From: Spirochaetia bacterium 38H-sp
GTDB taxonomy: Bacteria; Spirochaetota; Spirochaetia; Winmispirales; Winmispiraceae
Assembly (NCBI GenBank): GCA_039023545.1
Contig: JBCHKQ010000006.1
Span: forward strand, 1 to 64,000
Direction: 5' to 3'
Length of the DNA stretch: 64,000 bases
Shown: positions 8,792-16,627 of the stretch, piece by piece
Position numbering within the stretch: position 1 is the first letter of the stretch
Layout: every line of letters begins with the position of its first letter
The notes under the pieces: model-generated
What the model was told of the DNA's origin: nothing
Database searches by the model: none
What the model saw: only the letters and a program-made list of their open reading frames with translations
Position numbers and translations under genes: made by a program

Positions 8792-9784
8792 CTAGTCTTC
8801 CGGCTTAAAATCTCTTACTATTGAAATTTGACTCAGTTTTATAAGAGCTTTTTCCTGTATCTGTCTAACTCTCTCCCGTGTTATGCCAAGTAATTTGCCT
8901 GTTTCCTCCAGAGTAAGTGGTCCGTTATCGTTGAGACCAAACCTTAGACAAATAACATTCTTCTCACGTTCCGTAAGCTCATCTAGGACTTTGAGTAAAA
9001 CATCCTTGAGATACAAGCCAAAAACCCTATCAAAAGGTTCTCCAAAATCATCATCAGCAATAAGATCACCGAGTGTTGTCATATTTTCATCATCAACTGT
9101 AACATCCAGAGAAGCTGTTTCCTGAGAAACTTTCATAACCTCGTTTACACGTTTATCCGATATGCCGGTATAACGTGATAACTCATCCTCGGTTGGATCC
9201 CTTCCCAAATCCTGAGCAAGCTCTTTTGACATCAGAAAAACATTTTTTATGGTATTTAACATATGTATTGGAATTCTTATAACACGACTTTTATCCGCAA
9301 GGGATTTTACAATAGCCTGCCTTATCCACCAAGTGCCATAGGTAGAAAACCTGCAGCCTTTGGTATAATCAAATCTTTCTACGGCTTCTATCAGTCCGAT
9401 ATTCCCTTCATCAATCAAATCAAGAAGAGAAAGTCCTCTATTCTGATATTTTTTTGCAATGGAAACAACAAGCCTGAGATTGGAGTTTATCATTCGGTTT
9501 TTGAGTTCTCTGAGTCTAAACTCAAGAGCTCTTTTCTCATCAAAGCACTCAGCTCGTTTTTCGTAAGGAAGAGAAGCTATTTCTTCCAGCCTTTTCCTGG
9601 TATTATGAATTTCCTCGCCTATCTGCTGTTCTTCTTCAGGAGTAAGCAGAGGATAATTGGCTATTTGCTTAAGATACATGGCAAGAGAATCTACCTCTCC
9701 CTTTGTCTCTTCCATGTACAAGCTAGTCTCGATAACGGTCTCAGAACGAGACCGGGCTTTCTTTCTTTTTTCTTTTGTATCCAT
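8792..9784 (-). CDS. RNA polymerase sigma-70 factor, group 2 (RpoD/RpoS-like)
   Basis: 330 aa, with no region 1.1. Region 1.2 is [21 protein letters not shown]. Region 2 includes [35 protein letters not shown] and [15 protein letters not shown] (2.3-2.4). Region 3 begins [10 protein letters not shown], and region 4 ends with the helix-turn-helix [25 protein letters not shown]. Size and organisation fit an alternative, RpoS-like factor rather than the large housekeeping RpoD. It has its own promoter (TTGACT-N17-TATTGT) and a gagaagg ribosome-binding site. Confidence 0.92.
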   Translation of the reverse strand: MDTKEKRKKARSRSETVIETSLYMEETKGEVDSLAMYLKQIANYPLLTPEEEQQIGEEIHNTRKRLEEIASLPYEKRAECFDEKRALEFRLRELKNRMINSNLRLVVSIAKKYQNRGLSLLDLIDEGNIGLIEAVERFDYTKGCRFSTYGTWWIRQAIVKSLADKSRVIRIPIHMLNTIKNVFLMSKELAQDLGRDPTEDELSRYTGISDKRVNEVMKVSQETASLDVTVDDENMTTLGDLIADDDFGEPFDRVFGLYLKDVLLKVLDELTEREKNVICLRFGLNDNGPLTLEETGKLLGITRERVRQIQEKALIKLSQISIVRDFKPED

Positions 9785-9796
9785 TACCTTCTCTAA

Positions 9797-9825
9797 ACAA
9801 TAATGCTAGCAAGAGCATAAGTCAA
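9797..9825 (-). promoter_or_regulatory. Promoter of the sigma-factor/adenosyltransferase unit
   Basis: TTGACT (9825-9820), 17-bp spacer, TATTGT (9802-9797), followed by a very short leader containing gagaagg before the ATG at 9784. Confidence 0.65.
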
Positions 9826-9859
9826 GAAAACAGAGAAAAAAACTGACCTTGCTCCCTCC

Positions 9860-10678
9860 CTATCCGCTACGCGGAATTTTTAAGGGATCCACCGGTCTAC
9901 CGTTCTTATATACAAAGAAAAAAACATCGTAACTCCCCCTATAAGGACTGCGTCCTACATATCCTAAAACATCACCCCTTCCTATAACATCACCTGGAGA
10001 AACATCCAGAGATTTGTTACCACCATAAACATACACGTAACCACCTGCAGACTCAACCATAACAACAAGGCCATAAGCGCCATAGGGTCCAGCCCATATA
10101 ACCTTACCCGGCACCACTGCATATACAGGCTCCCCATCAGATGCAGAAATTCCCACCCCGCTAACTTTGCCCTTAATAAGATAGCGTTTGCCAGGATGAG
10201 GCCACATCCAATCAGAAGAAAAAACAGCAGCAGAAGCTTGCTGGACAGTTGCATCAGATGGAGCATTATCTTCTTCTACCTCTGTAACGGCAATATCTGA
10301 CTTAGAACCGGGATTCAAGGATATATCCGTAGGAATAATAAGCAAATCACCAACCTTTATATTATCAGAAGACAAACTGTTAGCCGATTTTATAGCAGAA
10401 ACCTTGATTCCCCATCTACGCGCAATAGAAAAAAGAGTATCTCCTTTCTTTACGGCATAGACTCCAGGAAGAATCAACCGCTCACCTGGTACAATCACCC
10501 CTGATTTTGCATCAGGGTTAGCAGCTATTATGTCATCTACTGCAATACCAAAGCGCTTGGCAATGCCATAGACAGTATCACCTTTCTTTACAACATAAGA
10601 ATAAGACGGAAAATCGGCTGCAACCAGAGACATAGAAGAGAGCAGCAATACCAGTAAGAAAGATAAAAAACGCCTCAT
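9860..10678 (-). CDS. LysM-LysM-M23 protein with degenerate peptidase domain (NlpD/EnvC-like)
   Basis: 272 aa with a signal peptide (residues 1-20, ending SLVAA). There are two LysM domains at about 27-71 (YVVKKGDTVYGIAKRFG) and 74-117 (YAVKKGDTLFSIARRWG), then an M23/LytM-like domain at about 160-268. The zinc ligands appear lost: no HxGxD is seen before EPVYAVVPG, the tyrosine-x-histidine becomes YVYGG, and the HLHF position reads YDVFFF. It is therefore more likely a peptidoglycan-binding amidase activator, like NlpD/EnvC, than an endopeptidase. Promoter TTGTAT-N17-TATGAT at 10731-10703. Confidence 0.85.
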   Translation of the reverse strand: MRRFLSFLLVLLLSSMSLVAADFPSYSYVVKKGDTVYGIAKRFGIAVDDIIAANPDAKSGVIVPGERLILPGVYAVKKGDTLFSIARRWGIKVSAIKSANSLSSDNIKVGDLLIIPTDISLNPGSKSDIAVTEVEEDNAPSDATVQQASAAVFSSDWMWPHPGKRYLIKGKVSGVGISASDGEPVYAVVPGKVIWAGPYGAYGLVVMVESAGGYVYVYGGNKSLDVSPGDVIGRGDVLGYVGRSPYRGSYDVFFFVYKNGRPVDPLKIPRSG

Positions 10679-10702
10679 GCACCTTCTCTATCGGCAAACA
10701 AA

Positions 10703-10731
10703 ATCATAAAACTTATATGACTAGCATACAA
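10703..10731 (-). promoter_or_regulatory. Promoter of the LysM gene
   Basis: TTGTAT (10731-10726), 17-bp spacer, TATGAT (10708-10703), with gagaaggtgc as the ribosome-binding site before the ATG at 10678. Confidence 0.6.
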
Positions 10732-10754
10732 CATAATTAAAAAAATATCAAATT

Positions 10755-10883
10755 ATACCGAACGTCGGGACTGCGCCCTGTTATGTTTGTTCTTTGCATC
10801 TTCTGCCTAGAGGCAGCACAGTCCGCACTAGCGGACTGTGCGTTCGATATAAAAAGAAGGTCGCAGCCCTCCTGCCTTCGGCA
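10755..10883. repeat. Hairpin repeat locus 1: nested inverted pair
   Basis: A plus-oriented copy runs from ATACCGAACG at 10755 to the TGCC-TTC-GGCA mini-hairpin at 10873-10883. Its arms are GGGACTGCG (from 10767) and CGCAGCCC (near 10862). A second, minus-oriented copy sits inside its loop (10804-10850): GGCA end, then GCACAGTCCGC-acta-GCGGACTGTGC, then GTTCGATAT. The locus ends 4 nt from the stop codon of the ABC permease. Confidence 0.85.
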
Positions 10884-10886
10884 AAA

Positions 10887-12083
10887 CTATTCAAAGGCAA
10901 GAGCTTTGACAGGATCAAGACGGGAAGCTTTGTAAGCAGGATAAAATCCAAAGAAAACGCCCACTGCAAAGGCAAAGACAAAAGAGGCTGCCAACGCAAA
11001 CAGGTTGAGAGAAAAGTCCCAAGAAAACAGAAGAGTTATGCCCCAGCTGATTAATACCCCCATGATAAGCCCTATAAATCCTCCGGTAATTGTCAGAACA
11101 ACGGATTCAATCAGAAACTGAAGCCTGATAAAAAACGGGCTCGCACCCATTGCTTTTCTTATACCAATCTCACGAGTTCTCTCCGTAACTGAGACCAGCA
11201 TAATGTTCATAATACCGATTCCCCCAACTATAAGAGATATCGCAGCTACGCCCCCCAATAGAAGCGAAAGTGTATCCGTAACTTGAGAATACATGTCAGC
11301 GATGGTTGCAGCAGAGACAACCCTGAATGCTTCCGAATTATCCCCGGCAATGGATACAAGATAATCTTCCAGCTCGGAAGCTAAGTTTACAACATCAGCT
11401 CCATCTTTTACATTGACAATATACATACCTACAACATCGGTATTTTCTATAGAAGAAATATAAGTGGAGTAAGGAACAAAAACAGAAGAGTCAAAACTGA
11501 TACCAATAGTATCCGAGCGTGACTCCATAACACCCACCACCTTTAATCTGACGGGCACGTCCCTAAAGAGCCTTACATACTTTCCTATAGCATCTCCATC
11601 AGGGAATAAATCCTCAGCAACATCAGAACCAAGAACCACTACGTTTTTTCTTCTCTCATAATCAGAATCGGAAAAGAAACTGCCACTTGCTGCAGAATAA
11701 GAAAAAACAGAAGCAAAATCAGTAAACACGCCCATTACAGTTACATCAGAACTGTATTTACCATATGTCAGAGTAGCAGATGTACGCTGAGTAGGAAGAA
11801 CAGTATCAAAATCAGGAAACTGCTTTTGTATCTTTTCCGCAAGAGCAAAATCAGAAAGTCTTGCAGCCTCCCTCTCTCCCTTTCCTGGAAAAACAGAGAT
11901 AGTATTTAATCCTACGCTTTCTATCTGTTTTTTTACACTATTGGATGCACTGCTGCCAATGGATGTTATTATAATGACCGAAGCAACACCTATAATAATT
12001 CCCAGCATAGATAGAATGGTGCGGCCCCTGTTATGCCACAGACTGACAAAAGCCAATCTTATACTTTCCGCAATCATTTTCAT
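10887..12083 (-). CDS. MacB-type ABC transporter permease
   Basis: 398 aa. An N-terminal membrane helix (TILSMLGIIIGVASVIIITSIG, about 18-42), a large periplasmic MacB_PCD domain, and three C-terminal helices of the FtsX domain, with the conserved RTREIGIRKAMGAS cytoplasmic loop near 305-318. It is the separate permease half of a tripartite efflux system, with the ATPase encoded just upstream (4-nt ATGA overlap at 12083-12080). Export of a macrolide-like compound, peptide or envelope stress product is possible; the substrate is unknown. Confidence 0.92.
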   Translation of the reverse strand: MKMIAESIRLAFVSLWHNRGRTILSMLGIIIGVASVIIITSIGSSASNSVKKQIESVGLNTISVFPGKGEREAARLSDFALAEKIQKQFPDFDTVLPTQRTSATLTYGKYSSDVTVMGVFTDFASVFSYSAASGSFFSDSDYERRKNVVVLGSDVAEDLFPDGDAIGKYVRLFRDVPVRLKVVGVMESRSDTIGISFDSSVFVPYSTYISSIENTDVVGMYIVNVKDGADVVNLASELEDYLVSIAGDNSEAFRVVSAATIADMYSQVTDTLSLLLGGVAAISLIVGGIGIMNIMLVSVTERTREIGIRKAMGASPFFIRLQFLIESVVLTITGGFIGLIMGVLISWGITLLFSWDFSLNLFALAASFVFAFAVGVFFGFYPAYKASRLDPVKALAFE

Positions 12084-12763
12084 AAAGCACTCTCCACAAT
12101 TTTTCCATCCCTTAGTCTTATAGTCCTATCCGCATAAGAAGCTACCTCGTTATCATGGGTAACCACAATAATAGTCTTGCCTTTTTTATTTATTCCTTTA
12201 AAAAGCTCAAGTATTTTTTCACCCGTAACACTATCCAAGGCACCAGTAGGCTCATCAGCAAGAATAATTTCCGGATCATTTACAAGTGCTCTGGCTATAG
12301 CAGCACGCTGTCTTTGTCCTCCGGATAATTCTCCAGGTTTATGATACAATCTATCACCCAGACCTACCGCATTAAGCATTTCTACTGCTTTCTGACGCCT
12401 CTTTTGATAATCAATCCCTGCATAAAGTAAAGGCACTTCCACATTCTCTATAAGGTTAAGCCTGGGAAGCAAAAAAAACTGTTGGAAAACAAATCCAATT
12501 TTCTTATTTCTTATTTTTGCAAGCTCGGTCTCAGAATATCCTGACACATCTATTCCATCTATTTCTATAAGACCACTAGTTGGTACATCAAGACAACCTA
12601 TGATATGCATGAGAGTTGACTTACCAGAACCAGAAGGACCCATGATAGAAACAAACTCGCCAGCATGTATGTCAAAATCTACACCATCAAGAGCCCGCAC
12701 ACTTATGCCACCCATAGGGTAATCCTTTACAACACCTCTTCCGGAAACAACACAAGAACTCAT
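12080..12763 (-). CDS. MacB/LolD-type ABC transporter ATPase
   Basis: 227 aa. Walker A GPSGSGKST (near 42), Q-loop FVFQQFFLLPRL, signature LSGGQRQRAAIARAL (near 144) and Walker B IILADEPTGALD (near 163), then the H-loop VVTHD. It powers the FtsX-type permease encoded directly downstream and lies 6 nt after the adaptor gene, so ATPase, permease, adaptor and TolC-like channel form one operon. Confidence 0.95.
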   Translation of the reverse strand: MSSCVVSGRGVVKDYPMGGISVRALDGVDFDIHAGEFVSIMGPSGSGKSTLMHIIGCLDVPTSGLIEIDGIDVSGYSETELAKIRNKKIGFVFQQFFLLPRLNLIENVEVPLLYAGIDYQKRRQKAVEMLNAVGLGDRLYHKPGELSGGQRQRAAIARALVNDPEIILADEPTGALDSVTGEKILELFKGINKKGKTIIVVTHDNEVASYADRTIRLRDGKIVESAL

Positions 12764-12769
12764 ATTCCC

Positions 12770-13867
12770 CTACCTTCCCTGCTGTCCGTTGTTAGGTCTT
12801 TGTCCGGGACCTGGACCGGGACCTGGACCCATTCCCGGTATCTGTACAGGACCAAAAAGGCCATTATTTTCTTTGTCATCGGACTTACCATTTTTTGTTT
12901 TATCGCTGATAGGCATGATAACAGAGTCGCCTTCTTCCAAACCAGAAATAATCTTATAATAAGTGTCGTCATAGTCTTCCACTCTGATTTTCTTGAGCTC
13001 GGGACGATTGCTATCATCAGAAGGAGCCAGAAGAACGTAAAACTCATCATTTTTGGTAGAAACGGCCTTCTTTTCTATGAGCAATATTTTTTCAGATTCG
13101 GAAGTAATAATCTCGCCTGAGAAAGAAAAACCAGGTTTTATAACATCAGGAACAGAATCCAAGATAATTTTCACGGAAACAGCAGCAATTCCCTGACTGT
13201 TAACAGTAGCATATGGTGCAATGTAATCCACATAGCCATATACTTCCACATCGGGGATGACATCAAAAATAAATTTTACTTTTTGGCCTTCTCTAACTTG
13301 GGTAATATCAATTTCATCTACACTGACCTCTGCCATAAGCTTACTTGGGTCTAGAACACGTGCAATAATTTCATTCTCAGAGATAAAGGCTCCTTCTTCC
13401 ACACTAAAATCCGTAATTATCCCATTGGCAGGGCTATATACACTTTGATGTAAAAGATTACTACTTTCTATTTTTACCTTAAGACGAGCCAGAGAAATTT
13501 CTGACTCAGAACCAGAAACCTCCGCTTCACTCAAGCTTAAAATAGCATTTTCAAGATTGTATTTCTGCTCAATATCATCTAGTTTCAAAAGAAGCTCACC
13601 TTTGTTTACAGTATCTCCATCGGTGACAAATACAGAAGTAACAATTCCAGAACCATAGGAAACAACATCATAATCATACATTGCTTCTACATTACCAGAA
13701 ATATCAACTGTCTCACTACTAACCTTGCTTATAACCTTAAAGATATTTGGGACATTGGGAGAAGAAGTAGCCTTCTTCTGTCTAGCTATCATAAAAAAGG
13801 ATATGATTGCTACAACAATAATAACAATAAGAACTATAAACAATACTGTCTTTTTTTTTCTTGTCAT
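12770..13867 (-). CDS. MacA/HlyD-type periplasmic efflux adaptor
   Basis: 365 aa. An N-terminal membrane anchor (about 5-27) is followed by a split biotinyl-lipoyl domain (VTSVFVTDGDTVNKGELLLKLD near 79 and VYSPANGIITDFSVEEGAFI near 140) around a short coiled hairpin, then beta-barrel and membrane-proximal domains. The C-terminus is an unusual low-complexity tail with repeated Pro-Gly units (PGMGPGPGPGPGQRP). It bridges the inner-membrane ABC transporter and the outer-membrane channel. Its start overlaps the stop of the channel gene by 1 nt. Confidence 0.92.
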   Translation of the reverse strand: MTRKKKTVLFIVLIVIIVVAIISFFMIARQKKATSSPNVPNIFKVISKVSSETVDISGNVEAMYDYDVVSYGSGIVTSVFVTDGDTVNKGELLLKLDDIEQKYNLENAILSLSEAEVSGSESEISLARLKVKIESSNLLHQSVYSPANGIITDFSVEEGAFISENEIIARVLDPSKLMAEVSVDEIDITQVREGQKVKFIFDVIPDVEVYGYVDYIAPYATVNSQGIAAVSVKIILDSVPDVIKPGFSFSGEIITSESEKILLIEKKAVSTKNDEFYVLLAPSDDSNRPELKKIRVEDYDDTYYKIISGLEEGDSVIMPISDKTKNGKSDDKENNGLFGPVQIPGMGPGPGPGPGQRPNNGQQGR

Positions 13868-15255
13868 TAGAATTCCTCCAGTAAAAAATCTCTTTTTATT
13901 TGATAAAACAAAGACAACATATTAATCTTCGCTATAACAAGATCATAATTAGCTTCATCTATCTCTCTTTGACTATTTTTTACATCCAACTCAGAAGCAG
14001 CGCCTTTCTCAAATGCGGCATTAACAAGCTGATACTCTTCTTTTGATAGAATCAGATTTTCTCTAGCAAACTCTATATCCTCCTTATATTGTTGATACAA
14101 TAATTTACAATCTTTTATATTGTTTTCTGCAGAATAAATTTCTAATTCTTCCTTTAATCTAGCCTCTTCAAGACTATTTTGCCTTTCACGCACATCTTTA
14201 TTAGTTGTATCAATATTTATTCCTAGTCCTATAGCCATAGATAATGAGCTAGATGAAATATTATAATTTAAAGATATAGAAGCTGTAGAAGATCCAAGAT
14301 ATAAATTTGCTCCGGACTCAACAATTCCCTCTTCGTATCCAGAATTAGAAAAAACAATCTTACATCCTCCCAAAAGACTTATTTCTGGTATGGGGTTTAC
14401 AGCATCCTGATAATCCGCTTCTGTTTTTTCTGTGTATTTACTCGCTAAAATATAAGAAAAAGATAACTTACTATCTTCCGGAATATCAAATTCACTTTCA
14501 TCTATCTCCGGAATTTCATCAGTTCCTGTGAGGCTTTTATACATAGATCTTTTAATTTTAAGAGATGAAATAAGATTTTTCTTAGTATTTACTTGCTTTC
14601 TTAGTTCATAATCTTTTTTTCTGAATTCAAGAGAATTTTTATTAGTTGTAGATTTTTTAATAAGATTTATATCATTCTCCAATGAATCAATTTCCGAGTC
14701 CACAGCTAAGAGTTCTTTTTTAATCTCTATAATATCTTGTACTATATCTAGAATTTCTAGTGCCAACTCTGCTCTTCTCTTTATTATGTCTTGCTTTACG
14801 CTAAGGAGCTGATATTCTAGGGTCACATATTCAGATCTAGAAGAATATGGATATCCTATCAATGGCTGCTCTACAACAATCCCTGGAGAAAAAGAAAAAG
14901 AATCATCTATAGTATCAATTGAATATGGCATAGAAATAGAAAATGAAGTACCTAAGCTTCCCCCCATTGATATACCCAAAACAGGAGAAATAGAAATTGA
15001 ATATCCAGCTGTATCTGCATCTCTAGAGATGAAAATCAAACTATTGTCATAATCATCGTAAGATTCTCCTTGTAAAGATATATTTAGTCCTTCTGGCTCT
15101 AGATCAAGAAGACTATTTTCTTTCTGTAAATTTAGTATTTTATACTCCTTATCAATGGATAAGGCTGCATCCAATACAGAAGAAAAATCCAGAGAACTAA
15201 TAGAAGATAAAAACCCAAATAAGAATAAAACCAAAGTTATCCTATATCTCACCAT
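13867..15255 (-). CDS. TolC-like outer-membrane efflux protein
   Basis: 462 aa with a signal peptide (1-20). Long alpha-helical heptad-rich stretches (about 165-245 and 370-455) alternate with Ser-rich beta segments, as in the OEP/TolC fold. It lacks a lipobox. It is the first gene of the efflux operon and is transcribed divergently from the ECF sigma gene. Its promoter (GGAAT-N18-GTCAAA, 15310-15282) is a mirror of the sigma gene's own promoter, so the sigma factor probably controls the operon. Confidence 0.87.
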   Translation of the reverse strand: MVRYRITLVLFLFGFLSSISSLDFSSVLDAALSIDKEYKILNLQKENSLLDLEPEGLNISLQGESYDDYDNSLIFISRDADTAGYSISISPVLGISMGGSLGTSFSISMPYSIDTIDDSFSFSPGIVVEQPLIGYPYSSRSEYVTLEYQLLSVKQDIIKRRAELALEILDIVQDIIEIKKELLAVDSEIDSLENDINLIKKSTTNKNSLEFRKKDYELRKQVNTKKNLISSLKIKRSMYKSLTGTDEIPEIDESEFDIPEDSKLSFSYILASKYTEKTEADYQDAVNPIPEISLLGGCKIVFSNSGYEEGIVESGANLYLGSSTASISLNYNISSSSLSMAIGLGINIDTTNKDVRERQNSLEEARLKEELEIYSAENNIKDCKLLYQQYKEDIEFARENLILSKEEYQLVNAAFEKGAASELDVKNSQREIDEANYDLVIAKINMLSLFYQIKRDFLLEEF

Positions 15256-15281
15256 ACAATACTCCGAGTATTTTTACTCTA

Positions 15282-15310
15282 TTTGACAATATGGAATGTA
15301 AAAATATTCC
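15282..15310 (-). promoter_or_regulatory. ECF-type promoter of the efflux operon
   Basis: GGAAT (15310-15306), 18-nt spacer, GTCAAA (15287-15282). The -10-like box ends 26 nt before the ATG at 15255. It has the same two boxes and the same spacer as the divergent promoter at 15328-15356. Confidence 0.75.
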
Positions 15311-15327
15311 ATCATATAATTAAAAAT

Positions 15328-15356
15328 GGAATAAAAAAGATTAAAAACTTGTCTAA
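15328..15356 (+). promoter_or_regulatory. ECF-type autoregulatory promoter of the sigma operon
   Basis: GGAAT (15328-15332), 18-nt spacer, GTCTAA (15351-15356), 40 nt before the GTG start at 15397. GGAA in the -35 and GTC in the -10 are the usual ECF sigma recognition pattern. Confidence 0.75.
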
Positions 15357-15396
15357 TATAATAAGATGAGTAAAAATAACTACAGGGAAATAAGGT

Positions 15397-15921
15397 GTGG
15401 ACAACATAATAAAAGCAGCAAAAAACGGAGATAAAAAGGCTTTTTCTATGATAGTGGAAAAATATAAAGATGATGTTGCCAAAACAATAGCAGGAATCAC
15501 AGGCAAAACAGGCGATATAGAAGATATAGGACAGGATGTATTTATAAAACTTTATAAAAATATAAAAAATTTCAAGGGAGATTCTTCCATAAAAACATAT
15601 ATCATAAGAATAGCAATAAATGAAAGCTTAAATTATAAAAAAAAGAAAGCAAAAAGGCAGGAATCTCATCTTATAGAAGAAATCTCTGCTGCGGAAGAAA
15701 AGAATAATGTCCTGGAAAAGCAGATAATAAATACTGTCATGAAAAGGCTCAACAAAAAACACAGAACACTTCTAACCCTTTTTTACATAAATGATATGCC
15801 TGTCAAAGAAATCGCAATGACTCTTAATATACCCGAGGGAACAGTATTGTCTGGACTTAGTAGAGCAAGAAAAAAATTTAAGGAAATATACAGAACTCTT
15901 GAGGAGGAAAGTGATGAATGA
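15397..15921 (+). CDS. ECF-family RNA polymerase sigma factor
   Basis: 174 aa, GTG start behind aggg/aagg. Sigma region 2 covers about 1-75 (AFSMIVEKYKDDV; DIEDIGQDVFIKLYKNI; KTYIIRIAINESLNYKK) and region 4 about 108-165 (LNKKHRTLLTLFYINDMPVKEIAMTLNIPEGTVLSGLSRARKKF), with no region 3, as in RpoE-type factors. Its stop overlaps the next gene, which encodes a small membrane protein likely to be its anti-sigma factor. The divergent efflux operon shares its promoter motif. Confidence 0.94.
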   Translation: MDNIIKAAKNGDKKAFSMIVEKYKDDVAKTIAGITGKTGDIEDIGQDVFIKLYKNIKNFKGDSSIKTYIIRIAINESLNYKKKKAKRQESHLIEEISAAEEKNNVLEKQIINTVMKRLNKKHRTLLTLFYINDMPVKEIAMTLNIPEGTVLSGLSRARKKFKEIYRTLEEESDE

Positions 15922-16222
15922 TGATAAGATATATAAAAAGTTAAAGACTTTTGCCAATATACAATTTTCTTCTGATTTTACACAAAAATTAATGGAAAAA
16001 ATAGAGAATATAGATTTACAAACAAACAATTTTAAAGAGAAAACATTTGAGCTATGGGAATATATTACAACTATGGCAAAACCAGTCATAATGGCAGCTT
16101 CTTTAGGAATAATACTGTCTTTCTCCTCTTTAATATTTCTCAACACAGTAGAAAAAAGCGATACAGCAGAACAAATTGCAGGAATATTGGTAGAAAACAC
16201 TATAAGTGAGGTTTTAAAATGA
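15914..16222 (+). CDS. Probable membrane anti-sigma factor
   Basis: 102 aa from ATG 15914. The alternative upstream TTG lies in the Shine-Dalgarno GAGGAGG itself. It has a charged N-terminal cytoplasmic segment (DDKIYKKLKTFANIQFSSDFTQKLMEKI), one transmembrane helix (about 56-78, VIMAASLGIILSFSSLIFL) and a short periplasmic tail. No HxxxCxxC zinc motif is present. The start ATG overlaps the sigma gene stop (8-bp overlap). Topology and position support an anti-sigma role; the sequence itself is not a recognised family. Confidence 0.7.
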   Translation: MNDDKIYKKLKTFANIQFSSDFTQKLMEKIENIDLQTNNFKEKTFELWEYITTMAKPVIMAASLGIILSFSSLIFLNTVEKSDTAEQIAGILVENTISEVLK

Positions 16223-16623
16223 AAAAAGAAAAAATAATAGCAATATCAATAATAATTCTTATTTTTATCTCCGGGATAGTTGCAGGATTCTCAGGTTCTA
16301 TTTTTTATTTTAGAAATAATCCAGAAGCTATGAGAATATTATGGAAAAAACCCCAAACAGACGATATTCTACAGAAAAGGATACTAAATCTTCTTAATTT
16401 GAACAGCACACAAGAAGAAAAAATAACAGAGATAACAGAAAAATATGACAAAATAATAAAAGAAAAAGAAAAGGCGCTCAGAAAAGAAGTTTTTACCGAA
16501 CTTACAAATATGTATTCTGAGCTAAAAACAATACTTAACACAGAACAGCAAAAAAAGTTGGAAGAAATAATATTTTCCAGAAGGGGCAAAGACTATATAC
16601 CGCCTCCCCCTCCTGAAAGATAG
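16219..16623 (+). CDS. CpxP/Spy/ZraP-like periplasmic sensor protein
   Basis: 134 aa, starting with ATGA overlapping the previous stop. An N-terminal membrane helix (5-30) is followed by a periplasmic all-helical domain with the LTxxQ-like pattern of the LTXXQ/heavy-metal-resistance family (NLNSTQEEKITEITEKY near 58; ILNTEQQKKLEEII near 108) and a Pro-rich tail (DYIPPPPPER). As third gene of the sigma operon it probably senses misfolded protein or metal in the envelope and modulates the anti-sigma factor. Confidence 0.75.
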   Translation: MKKEKIIAISIIILIFISGIVAGFSGSIFYFRNNPEAMRILWKKPQTDDILQKRILNLLNLNSTQEEKITEITEKYDKIIKEKEKALRKEVFTELTNMYSELKTILNTEQQKKLEEIIFSRRGKDYIPPPPPER

Positions 16624-16627
16624 AACA

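Noticed and set aside
10794-11054. Open frame across hairpin repeat locus 1 and the end of the ABC permease
   Set aside because: It is created by the palindromic repeat and the antisense of a well-supported permease; no ribosome-binding site or protein-like composition.
12080-13867. MacAB-like genes considered as LolCDE
   Set aside because: A periplasmic adaptor and a TolC-like channel are in the same operon, and there is only one FtsX-type permease; the true LolCDE set lies at 61217-64000.
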